A stretch of DNA of 40,000 bases from Symbiodinium natans. Lineage: Eukaryota; Sar; Dinophyceae; Suessiales; Symbiodiniaceae. The DNA is taken from positions 1,551,315-1,591,314 of the forward strand of contig CAJNDS010001446.1 of assembly GCA_905221605.1 (NCBI GenBank), in the 5' to 3' direction. The notes under the pieces are model-generated. The model had not been told where the DNA came from, did not search any database, and saw only the letters and a program-made list of their open reading frames with translations. Each line of letters opens with the position of its first letter. Position 1 is the first letter of the stretch. Of the stretch, positions 1-10,500 are shown piece after piece. A program made the translations under genes and the position numbers.

Positions 1-240
1 GCGCAAGGAGGTGGAGGTGGAGGAGGAGAGGAGGATTTTTCTGGCTCTTCCTTCTCCTCACTGGAGAAGGTGGACAACCCGGTGGTGGCACTGCCGCCCG
101 CGCTGCAGTATGCCCTCCAGCGCCGTGCTGCTCCCATCGGCCTCGAAGACACCGTGCAGCGCCTTGCCCATCTCTATTGGGACATGGGCGAGGACGTCCC
201 AGAGGTGGACGCTTGCACGCTCCACTATTCGTGCTGGAGA
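1..240 (+). CDS. Partial exon of an unidentified protein
   Basis: Frame 1 is open from the left edge and shows the high G/C third-position bias of the other exons here. It begins with a Gly/Glu-rich stretch and continues with a plausible globular segment that includes ALQYALQRRAAPIGLEDT and LAHLYWDMGEDVPEVDAC. A GT donor is possible at 241, followed by a pyrimidine-rich stretch and then CCCTAAA-type repeats; a GC donor at 211 is an alternative. I do not recognise the family. It does not resemble the part of leucyl aminopeptidase that should precede the exon at 1514, so it may belong to another gene. Confidence 0.55.
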
Positions 241-814
241 GTTCTGTTTGCTTTTTTCTTCTCTCCCCTAAACCCCCTAAATTCCCTAAATCCCCCAAAT
301 CCCCTAAATCCCCTAAACCCCGAAAACCCCATAAGCCCCGTAAGCCCCTAAACCCCCTCCTTAAGCCCCCTAAACCGCCTGAACCCCCCCAAAACCCCTT
401 AAGCCCCTACAACAGCTAAACCCCCTACCCGACACCAAAAACCCTAAATCCGAAACCCTACACCTTAAACCCTAAACCCTAAACCCCAACCCCCTAAACC
501 CCCGAGATCCCTTCTGTGGCGTTGGGCCTGGGACTTGTAGAGACCAGTGTATGTCAAGAGGGCGGCAGCCGCTGCTGTTCCTTTAGGGTTTAGGGTTTAG
601 GGTTTAGGGGGTTGGGGTTTGGGGTTGAGGGTTGAGGGTTTAGGGTTTATAGAAATTGTATAGGGTTTGGGTCCGGAGTTCCGACCAGGTTTTGACAGAG
701 TTTCTCGTTTTGCTTTGTGCCGAAAAACACCGTTTTTTTTCAGAGTTTTTTTCAGCATTTTGTTTGAAGCCTTCGAAAAAAGGTTCGGCCTTCGAGAGGC
801 TTTCAAGGCCGCCT

Positions 815-1180
815 TTGGGGGTTTCCAAGGCCGCCAACCTAGTGAAAATCACCATGTTTTGGCCTTAATTCAGGGCTTCTGAAGGCCCAAAATGGTCAAC
901 AACCGTTAAAATTGGCCATTCCATCCCTACGTTTTGGTCGTAAGTCAGGGCTTCTGAAGGCCCAAAATGGTCAAACATCACAAAAAAATTGCCGTTTTGG
1001 GGTTTCCAAGGCCGCCAACCTAAGGAGAATCCTTGTCTTTGGCCTGAGTTCAGGGCTTCTGAAGGCCAAAAATGGTAAAAATCACTAACGTTGGCCAGTT
1101 TGGGTTTTTCAAGGCCCCCAAACTAGGGAAACTCGCTGTGTTTTGGCCTTAATTCAGAGTTTGTGAAGGCCTTAATTCGG
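815..1180. repeat. Local degenerate repeat, about four copies
   Basis: Related units of roughly 75-85 bases carry the phrases TTTCCAAGGCCGCCAACCTA, TTTTGGCCTTAATTCAGGGC and TTCTGAAGGCCCAAAATGG. Copies are recognisable near 821-900, 926-976, 1001-1083 and 1098-1175, increasingly divergent to the right. The many TTGGCC, AAGGCC and GAAGGC words are partly self-complementary. No similar copy was noticed elsewhere in the window. Confidence 0.7.
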
Positions 1181-1334
1181 CTTTTGTTTGAAAGGCACCG
1201 CTGGCTTGGTGAGGCTATACAGTTTCTATTTATACAGGTCTTGAGGGCTTAGGGTTGAGGGTTGAGGGTTTAGGGTGTAGGGTTTAGGGTTTAGGATTTA
1301 GGGGTTTAGGGTTTAGGCTTCCCCCAACCCCAAA

Positions 1335-1414
1335 ACCCCTCTCGTGCCCTATCCCCTTGTAAAAAAGTAACTACCCCCAAAAAAAGGAACGCTTATTATG
1401 AGATGGTTACTGGG
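1335..1414 (+). mobile_element. Truncated family B inverted-repeat element
   Basis: The right half matches the family B copies at 2321 and 16150: AAGTAACTACCCCC, then CTTATTATGAGATGGTTACTGGGCTTCCAG. The right terminal repeat is therefore present with two changes, but no matching left end (TTGGTAGCCCAGT) is visible. Confidence 0.55.
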
Positions 1415-1513
1415 CTTCCAGGTAGGCCTAAACCCTAAACCCTGAACCGTCTATTCGGGGCCTACACCCTACACTCCAAGCCCCAAACCCTATAAGCCCT
1501 ACACCCTCGACAG

Positions 1514-1568
1514 GCTTACCTTGGCCGACGCCCTGCTCTTTTGTCAGCAGCAGGAGGTCACTGAGGCG
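1514..1568 (+). CDS. Leucyl aminopeptidase exon a (LTLADAL block)
   Basis: The exon follows the acceptor ...CTCGACAG and encodes LTLADALLFCQQQEVTEA. This matches the M17 segment directly after NTDAEGR. The first base completes a split codon that should be the arginine of that motif. The exon must end at 1568 to join in phase with the next, which requires a GC donor (GCTGGT). Confidence 0.8.
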
Positions 1569-4500
1569 GCTGGTCAATTTTTTTTTGGAGTTAGGCTTGT
1601 TTTAGGGCTTAGGGGCTCAGTCAACCTCTGTGCTATCCGTACTTGGGGTTCTGATTACCCCGCCTATACTACCCATGACCCCTTAAACCTCAAACCCCCC
1701 AAAGACGATCCTCGACAGTATGCCCGCACCAGCCGCAAAGGCTCCCCCTATAAGCTCTATGAGCCCTTTGAATCCCATGACACCCATATAAAACCCTTGA
1801 TAAGCCCTCTGAACCCCCATAAAACCCCCATACATCCCCCCACCCCCCCAAACAAAAAAAAACCTAAACCCCAAACCCCTAAACCCCTAAACCCCTAAAC
1901 CCCTAAACCCCTAAACCCCTAATCCCCTAAACCCCTCAACCCCTAAACCCCTAAACCCCTAAACCCCTAAACCCCTAAACTCCTAAACCCCTAAACCCCT
2001 AAACCCCTAAACCCCTAAACCCCTAAACCCTAAACCCGAAACCCCCAGGTGGTAGACATCGCGACGCTGACCGGGGCGTGCATGGTGGCCCTCGGCCAGG
2101 GGATCACCGGTGGCGCCCTCGCCTTCTTGGGGCCTCTTTAAGGGGGGGGGGGGGGGGGGGGGGGGGTGTGGGGTTTAGGGTTTTAGGGTTTGGGGTTTCG
2201 GGTTTCGGGGTTAGGGTTTAGGGTTTCGGGGTTAGGGTTTAGGGTCTCGGGGTTAGGGTTTAGGGTTTAGGGTTTAGGGTTTAGGGTTTAGGGTTTTGGG
2301 ATCTTAAATCCTGAAGCCCACTTGGTAGCCCAGTGGTACCCTTGGTTCAAGGTTCCTTGGGATGCTCCCCCTCATACCAAGAGTCCTTAACAGGGATTCT
2401 GACCCGGGGGGGGGGGGGGGAACTATAACCCGTTCTAAGGACTCTGAGTATAAGAGGGAACATGCCAAAAGGTTCCCTTACAAAGTAACCAACCCCAGAA
2501 AAGGGGTACCCTTATTGTGAGATGGCTTACTGGGCTACCAAGGCAAGGCTCTTGTTTAGGGTTCAGGGTTCAGGGTTTAGGGTTTAGGGTTTAGGGTTTA
2601 GGGTTTAGGGTTTAGGGTTTAGGGTTTAGGGTTTAGGGATCTTCAGGGTTTCAACGGGTCAGGAGTGTAGCGTGTGAGGTTGTTTGTGGTTGTGCTGGTG
2701 GTTTGGGGCTTCTGGGCTTCCAGGGTCTAGGGAAGCCTACACCATTCAAGCCCCACATACTTCGATTCGGACTTAGGACAAGAGTATGGGGCCCAGAACC
2801 AACCTGAACCGACTCTGTCAGGGTTCGAGGTTTCTCAGTTCGAAAGGTATCCCATACTACAACCCTACTTCAGTGTGTTTCTAACCAGCAGATATACTAC
2901 GCCCATCCAACCCTAAACCCGCAACTTCCGAAAAAGGCCCTAAATTCTAAATGCCAAAACCCTAAACAGCAAAAGGCTATAGGTATCCATGAGGTCAGAA
3001 GTTTTTGGGTCCTTGCGGCTGCTTCGTCACGCATGCCTGTGCTGCGCCGCTTGCACGCCTTTGCTGTGAGGCTTGCAGTAAATTGCGCCAAAAGGGACTT
3101 CACCCGTCAACCCCGAAAACCTAACATCCTTAAGCCCCATATCCCGTAGCCTAAGCCCCAAAACCCAGAACCCAGAGCCGAACCATATGAACCCTATGAA
3201 CCCTATGAACCCTATGAACTCCATGAACCCTGTGAACCCTATGAACCCTATGAACCCTATGAACCCTATGAACCCGACGGCGTAAACTCACAAAATGCCC
3301 AAAGTCCCGTCAGTTTGCTTGGGAGGTAAACACGGCGCTGCGCTGTGAGAACCTTAGGGCACAGGGTTTAGGGTATGACAGGCTGACCCTAAACCCTAAA
3401 CACTGAACCCTAAACCCTAAACCCTAAACCCCTGAAGGTTTGGATGTTCCCGGTTTGAAGAATCCTCAAGCTCCTAAGCAAATGCCTGCCGAGTACTCTA
3501 GACCAATACACAGGCTGCCTTGTTTCAGACCTCCCGTTGCCACCTAAAATCTCTAAGGCCCTAGGCCCTAGAGCCAGAGGTGGACTATTGTAGCCTAAAC
3601 CCTAAAGCCTAAACCCTACACCCTATGCCCGTGATCTGGCGCTCCTCGGCACGATGGCGCTGCGCCTAACCGTGGTGTTGCTGAGTGGGCGCGAGGCAAT
3701 TCTCTCTCAGAAGGGCTTCGGGTTTAACTTAGGATTTGGGTGCAGAAGTTGAGGGTTCAGAGTTGGGATGTTCCCCCTTATACCAACAGTCCTTAACCTA
3801 CACCATTGGACCGAATGGCTGGAAGCTGGCACCTGGTGACCGTGAATGCCCCGTACAGTTGAGCAGCTACTATGGCTATGTGCCATGCAAGGCAAAGTGG
3901 TGTACAAAGAAACAGCGATCCGAAGACGGATTATGCTGGGAACATTGGCAGTCACGTTACGAGGGTCGATGGGGTGCGGGCTAACGAACGTGGCAGAGTG
4001 ACGTGCTCAACGCCTCATTGCCACAAGCTTGCACCATTGAGCCGCAAATTGTGCGTGCATTGCCAGAAGGGACGACCTCAACCTAAGTATGATGAGGCGC
4101 CGTGGTGTGTGGGATGCGGGCTTTGCCTGGGTTCAACATACACGGGGCTTTGTCGTAGTTGCGTGAAGAGCTGCCGATCGCATTACCGTCCCGGCTTAGG
4201 GATTGTAATAGGGGGTAAGTACTAGAAGCCCTATGAAGGACTGTTAGTATAGGTTAGTATAGGGGTTTAGTGGTTGGGGTTTTTGTGAGCACAGAGTCCT
4301 AAACCCTAAGCCCTAAGCCTCTAAGCCCAAAATCTCATGCAATTTTTTAGGTTTTCGTCATATGAGCGTGTTTTTTTATGTGAATATGTTCGTATCTTTG
4401 TAGACTCTATGACTGAGTATGTGTTTATATGGCTTTATGACTGTTCTTGAACTATTTGTGACTTTGTGTTTTATACTTCTTCGAGATTATGTTTTCATGT

Positions 4501-7500
4501 GATTGAATAAACAAGTTTCCTAGTATATAGTGATATCTGTAAACTATTATATGAAAACAAATAGTTTATGACTACGTTATTATGTTACTATAACATGTCA
4601 GATGTTTAATATCACGTTGTTATATTGTTATGTAGGCATATGACTTATGTTAAGTTGTTTTAATGTATCCGATTAGGTAGATGACACTTTTTAAATGTTA
4701 GAACTTAGTACCATGTTGTTGAATTGTTATAGTATTGTATTAATACACTCTTACATTCTTTTACTAATGTACTATTACATTATTATGGTTTTACGACATT
4801 TGTGTACAACTTATTATTATCATCTTTTATATTAAACCCCTTTATTGTATCACTATTATTCATTATACTATTCTTTTACTATTGTATGATGCGGTTATTT
4901 TGTCATGCTAACTTTAGAATTTCTTTTAACATTATATTATACATCATAGTATAGGTTGTATGATCTTTTTCATATACTTTATTATGTTTCATTACCTCAT
5001 ACTATCTTGTATTTCATGTTCGTATTGTTATGTTACTATTCGACTCTACTTCTTGCATCATGATAGTGAGCCCACTATGACTTTTTATAGCTTGGCACCC
5101 ACACCTAAATACCTGTAAGTATCCTGGACCCGAATCGAACCTTCAAAAGCTGGAGGTTCTTGGGCGGGTTTTCATGGGGTGTACGTTTGGCGGCCTAAAT
5201 CACAGCCATACTCAGGGTAGGTATGACAGCAGTTGCAGTCTAGAGGTTTGAGAACTCAGTCTTAGAGACTTAGTTTTCAGGTATTGTGGATGTTCGATGT
5301 CCTAAGCTTGGGATGTTCCCCTTATACTAACAGTCCTTAATAGGGATTATAGTACAACCCCCCCCCCCCCCCCCCATGAGAATCCCTATCAAGGACTGTT
5401 AGTATATGGGAGAATATCCCAATCCTAAACCCTAAACCCGAAACCCTAAACCCTAAACCCTAAACCCTACATCCAATGCCTTCCAGGTCTCCATCGATGC
5501 AGCGCCGGATTGGAGTGCGAACAAATTGCGGCTGGAGGCCCTGCGGGGTAATATAGGGGCATTAATAATTATAACCAGGGTTTTAGGGTTTAGGGTTTGG
5601 GGTTTAGAGTTTAGGGTTTAGGGTTTCGGGCTACTATAGGGGCCTTCAGAATAACTAGAACAAGGTTTTGGGGGTTATTTAGTATAGTGATAAAGGGACC
5701 CCAAGGGAATACTATTAGTAATTATTCCGACCCCTAGAATCTATAGTACCCTATGCGCCTTCGATCCAGGGTTTCGGGTTTAGGGTTAGGGTTTCGGGTT
5801 TAGGGTTTAGGGTGTAGGGTTTAGGGTTCAGGGTTTAGCGTTTAGGGTCGTAATGGGGATCGATCACAGCGCTCTTTCTTCGGCGCTCCGAGCTACGTTG
5901 GTTCTTTCGTCGCTTGAGAAACTTCGGCGCTGGTTGTTTCGGCGGAATGAACCGGAGAGCTCTTGAGAATGGGGCCTTGTATCGTCCGCGCAAGTTCTTC
6001 TTTGCCCACCAGCGCCCATACCCTTAGCCAGCTGAGCTTCTTCGGGTGTGGTTTCTTTGTCCCCTGAACCCGTGATACAACGTCTGCATGAGGGAACGGG
6101 GCCGCATGCCCGAGCTGCCGCTTAAGATGGAGCCCATGACTTAGAAGACTCCAGGGAACTGACCATCTACCGCTGCCAAGCTTGCTGCTCTTTGTCCCGA
6201 ATACCTGAAAATCACTTGGAGGTTCATGCTTACGAGTAGGCCTTCAAGTAAGCTAACCTGTTCCACAGCCCAAGCATCTTACAACCCCGCTTGGGCGACT
6301 GCGCCAACGAACGTTCCGAGCACACCCCAAGGCAGAAAAACCACCGACGACTGACACAATTCCACTGCCTGGGCTTGGAGCGCCCACCTCAAAAAAGCTA
6401 GACCTTAAGCATTGGAATTTGGAAATCCTAAACCTTGAAGCCCTGAACTCCTCAACCCTTAGCGCGTCAAACCCCATCTAAGGTTGTACCCCTACAGGTT
6501 CCCCCTAATACTCTCCCTAATATGGCCCCTTTACTACGTTAAGGATCCTGAAAACAGTTCCCCAAAACCCCACGGGTACAGCCTTAAGGGTCCAAGGTAC
6601 AACCTCTAGGGACTGAGTCCGCCAGGCGCAGACCTTGCTGGGGGTCGGCCTCTCAGCCGTCGCAACAGCTGAAGGCCCCCTGAGTGAGATTCAGAGTTTA
6701 GTGGTGCCCTGAACCCTTCGCTTATCCCCAAACTCTAAACCCGAAGCCTAAACCCTAAACCCTAAACTCTCAGCCCTAAACCCTAAACCCTAAACCCTAA
6801 ACCCTAAACCCTAAACCCTAAACCCTAGACCCTAGACCCTAGACCCTAGACCCTAGACCCTAAACCCTAAACCCTAAACCCTAAACCCTAAACCCAACTT
6901 GATTTTGGGATGCGTGCCTCTGCATCCCTAAAGCCGAGGGCTCAAAGGCCTCGCGCTCGTGTGGCTTTCGGTGTCGGGCTGAGGGGTTAGGGTTGAGGCT
7001 TAGGGTTTAGGGTATCTGAATATACCCCGCACCCCAGGGAGGGCTTGACTGGGTTCGGGTTTAAGGATGTAGGCCTTAGGGATGTGGAGTTTTAGGGCTC
7101 ATTTCGTGTTGCCTTTGGGGCCATGGAGTGTTCACAATGTCCGGGTAGGGTCCCGAGGCGCCCAATCTTTTCCACAATGTCGGACGAGGCGAGCCCGGAA
7201 ACTCTTAAATCCTTAAACCCTGGACCAAAATCCCCAAAGCCCCTAAACCCTAAACCCTCTTCACCCCTAAGCCGCCGGAAGGCGACGTTCTTCGGGGCCG
7301 CTCCACCCTCGCTGACGCCGGCCTTGAGAGCGGCGCGGTGCTGACTGCCACAGAACCTTGTCTGGAGGGCTTAGGGTTTAGGGTTGAGGGTTTAGGGATA
7401 AGGGTTTAGGGTTTAGGGTTTAGGGTTTAGGGTTTAGGGATAAGGGTTTAGGGTTTAGGGTATTTCCTGAAATCGGGCTCCACCCCTCCCTCAACCGAAT

Positions 7501-10500
7501 CCTCCTTCCCAGAGGACCCCCCCCTAAAACCCTGGAACCTTAGAACCTTACACCCTCAGTCCTGAACCCTCAAAGACAAAACACCAAAAACCCCCAAAAC
7601 CCCAGAATCCCCAAAACCCCAGAATCCCCAAACCCCCAAAACCACCAGAACCCCCAAAACCCAAAAACCCCAAAACCCCAAAAACCCAAACCCCAAAAAA
7701 CCTAAAAACCCAAAACCCCAAAACGCAAAACCCAAAAACCCCAAAACCCCAAAACTCCAAAAACACCCAAAACCCCAAAACTCCAAAAAGCCCCAAACCA
7801 CTCCCGAAGGCCCTGAAAACTCTGGAGGTGCGCCGCCGGCAGGTCGCCCGCGCGCAGCGGGCCTTCGCGGTGCTCTTGGAGGTGACGTTTCAGGGTTTCA
7901 GGGTTTAGGGTTTTGGGTTCAGGGTTTTGGGTTTAGGGTTTAGGGTTTAGGGTTCAGGGTTTAGGGTTCAGGGTTTAGGGTTTAGGGTTTAGGGTTTGGG
8001 GTTAGGGTTTAGGGTTTATAATTTATGACTACCATTTCCTTAAGAGTCCCCCTAAATCAAAGACAACAGTCCTTGTAGTACCCTTCATAAGCAAGAATGT
8101 GTTTTGTTTTTGTGGGGATCTTAAGCAAAAGAGTAGTACAATTAGGGTTTGTGAGTCCGCAGCTTGTTTTTGGGACTTTTCGAGCTGTTCGGATTTCTTC
8201 ATTATGGTTTTCCGTTTTCAGGGTTTTAGGGTTCTGTGGATTTAGGTTCTTTTTCGTTTTATGTTTCAGGGGTTTAGAAGTTTGGCTTTTGTTTGGGTTT
8301 TCCGTTTGGGTCTTTTGGGTTTTGGGGATGTTGGGGCTTCAGGAGTTGTAGGGTTTAGGGTTTAGGGTCTAAGGTCTAGGGTTTAGGGTTTTAGTTTTTG
8401 CTGGGCTTCAGGGGGTTTTTGCCGCTTCTGGAGCTCGAAGTCTTGGGTTTTTTTTTGGGGCTCAGGGTTCAGTCAGGGCGCTTTGGGCTTTTTGTGCTTT
8501 TTGGGCTTCTTGTTTTTTTTTTTTTTTTTTGGGGGGGGGGGGGAGGTTTGGGCTTTTTGGGCTTTTTGGGCTTTTGGGTTTTTGGGCTTTTTTGGGCTTT
8601 GGGATTTGGAGGTTTTAGATTTGGGGGTTGAGGGGTGTCAGGGCTTTAGGATTCTGGGGTATTGGGTTTTGGGGCTTTGGGGTTTTCGGGTTGTTCTCTT
8701 TTAGTGTTCTTGGGTTTAGGAGGTGGAGGTCTTGGGGTTTTGGGATTTTAGGCTGAAGGGTTGAGGCTCGGGATGCTCCCCCTTATACTAGCAGTCCTTA
8801 GTCGGGATTGTAGTAGCGGGTACAATAGTCCCGATTAAGGACTGTTAGCACAAAGGGGAACACCTAAACCCTAAACCCTAAACCCTAAACCCTAAACCCT
8901 AAACCCTAAACCCTAAACCCTAAACCCTAAACCCTAAACCCTAAACCCTAAACCCTAAACCCGCATTAGAAACCGCGGCAGGACGGCCGCGTCTTCTCGT
9001 GGGGCCACGAAAACGACGGTGGGAGGTGTGAGGCTATGCAGGCCACAGGGTCGAGGGACGGGGGGTGGGGGGGTTTAGGGTTTAGGGTTTAGGGTTTAGC
9101 CAGATCTTTCGTACTAGTATTGGAGTATAGGTGGTGTAATCCATAAACGGGTACCCTAGAGATCCCTTAAAGGGTACACAGCAAAGGGCAGGTAAGGCAC
9201 CTGCCTTACCAAGAACCCGTCGGTCAGACCCCAAGAAGCGACTCCTTTTGCGAACTGGCTTTCCTGCATGTGGAAGACACGTTGCCGGGATGCATCAACA
9301 CCCTGACTCGCTGCCCCTTGCATGATCACGTTCGGCCCTCAACCCTCAACCCCGAGACCCGAAACCCTAAACCCGAAACCCTAAACCCTAGACCTTTCAA
9401 TCCGCTGATTTCGGGTCCCTGGCAGCGTTGTCAAGGACCAACTGGTGGACGTGCTGGCAATCCAGTCAAACCCAACTGCTTTCGCGGCGATCCGGGGCGA
9501 TGGCTCGGAACCATGGCTCGGCTTAGTTCAGGGCTTAAGGGTTTAGGGTTTCGGGTTTAGGGTTTAGGGTTTAGGGTTTAGGGTTTAGCGGCGTTCAGGG
9601 CTTAGGGTTTAGGATTGAAACAACCATAAAGGGCCTTCACGCCCCAAAAGCCTCTTAAACCCTGAAGCCCCTCACCCCAACAGTCCTAAACCCCTGAACC
9701 CCTAAAGCCCTGAGGCCCTAAAGCCTAAACCCCGTGACCCCTCTCAAGCCCCAACTCGCCCTAAACCCTAAACCCTAAACCCTAAACCCTAAACCCTAAA
9801 CCCTAAACCCTAAACCCTAAACCCTAAACCCTAAACCCCAAACCCTAAACCCTAAACCCCCTCAAGCCCCAAGGCCCTCCTCATCTCCTCAGGTCGTGAC
9901 CTGGGGGGCTCCGCAAGTCGGCGGAGACATTGAGACAAACGGGCTCAAGGTGTGGGGGTTTGGGGAGGGTTTAAGGTTGAGGGTTCAGGGTTTAGGGTTC
10001 AGGGTTCAGGGTTCAGGGTTGGGAACGCTTAGTGAAGCTTCGGGTTTATGAGATTTCGGGTAAAGGGCTTAGGGTTTTGGTTGAGGGTTTCGGGCTCTTT
10101 AAGCTCCTTTAGGGTTGCTTTTCGGCTGGGGGCTTCACGGTCGCGAGTGTACAGTGCAGGGCCCATGAAGCAAAGCACCGGGTTGCCCGCGTTTAGGGTT
10201 TAGGGTTTAGGGTTTAGGGTTTAGGGTTTAGGGTTTAGGGTTTAGGGTTTAGGGTTTAGGGTTTAGGGTTTGACGCCCAAACCTTACAGCTGCCGGAGGA
10301 CCGCCTGGTGGACGTTCGCGAGATCCAGTCGTCCGGGGACAGCTGGTGGGTCTGGTAGTTTGCAGGTCTTCTGACTGAGGATTGGGCCCTAAACCCCTAA
10401 TTATACCCTAAACCCTAAACCCTAAATCCTAAACCCTAAATCCTACATCCTAAACCCTGAACCCTGAACCCTGAACCCTATTGGGTTTAGGGCCCAGTAA

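Larger units (their letters stand above)
241..1513. other. Non-coding stretch, heptamer tracts and a local repeat
   Basis: It holds CCCTAAA-type variants (about 270-500), a unique island (500-580) without a convincing exon, TTTAGGG-type tracts (583-650 and 1245-1320), a local AAGGCC-containing repeat (about 815-1180) and a truncated family B element. It is probably intronic because the upstream exons of the aminopeptidase must lie to the left. Confidence 0.5.

Noticed and set aside
4330-5090. AT-rich island as a mitochondrial gene fragment
   Set aside because: No cytochrome oxidase or cytochrome b motif could be seen in any frame. It is kept only as a compositional anomaly.
7548-7801. Two 81-82 codon minus-strand frames rich in Gly, Phe, Leu and Trp
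   Set aside because: They are translations of CCCCAAAAC-type low-complexity sequence in two frames at once. A real RCC1-gene exon on the plus strand lies next to them.
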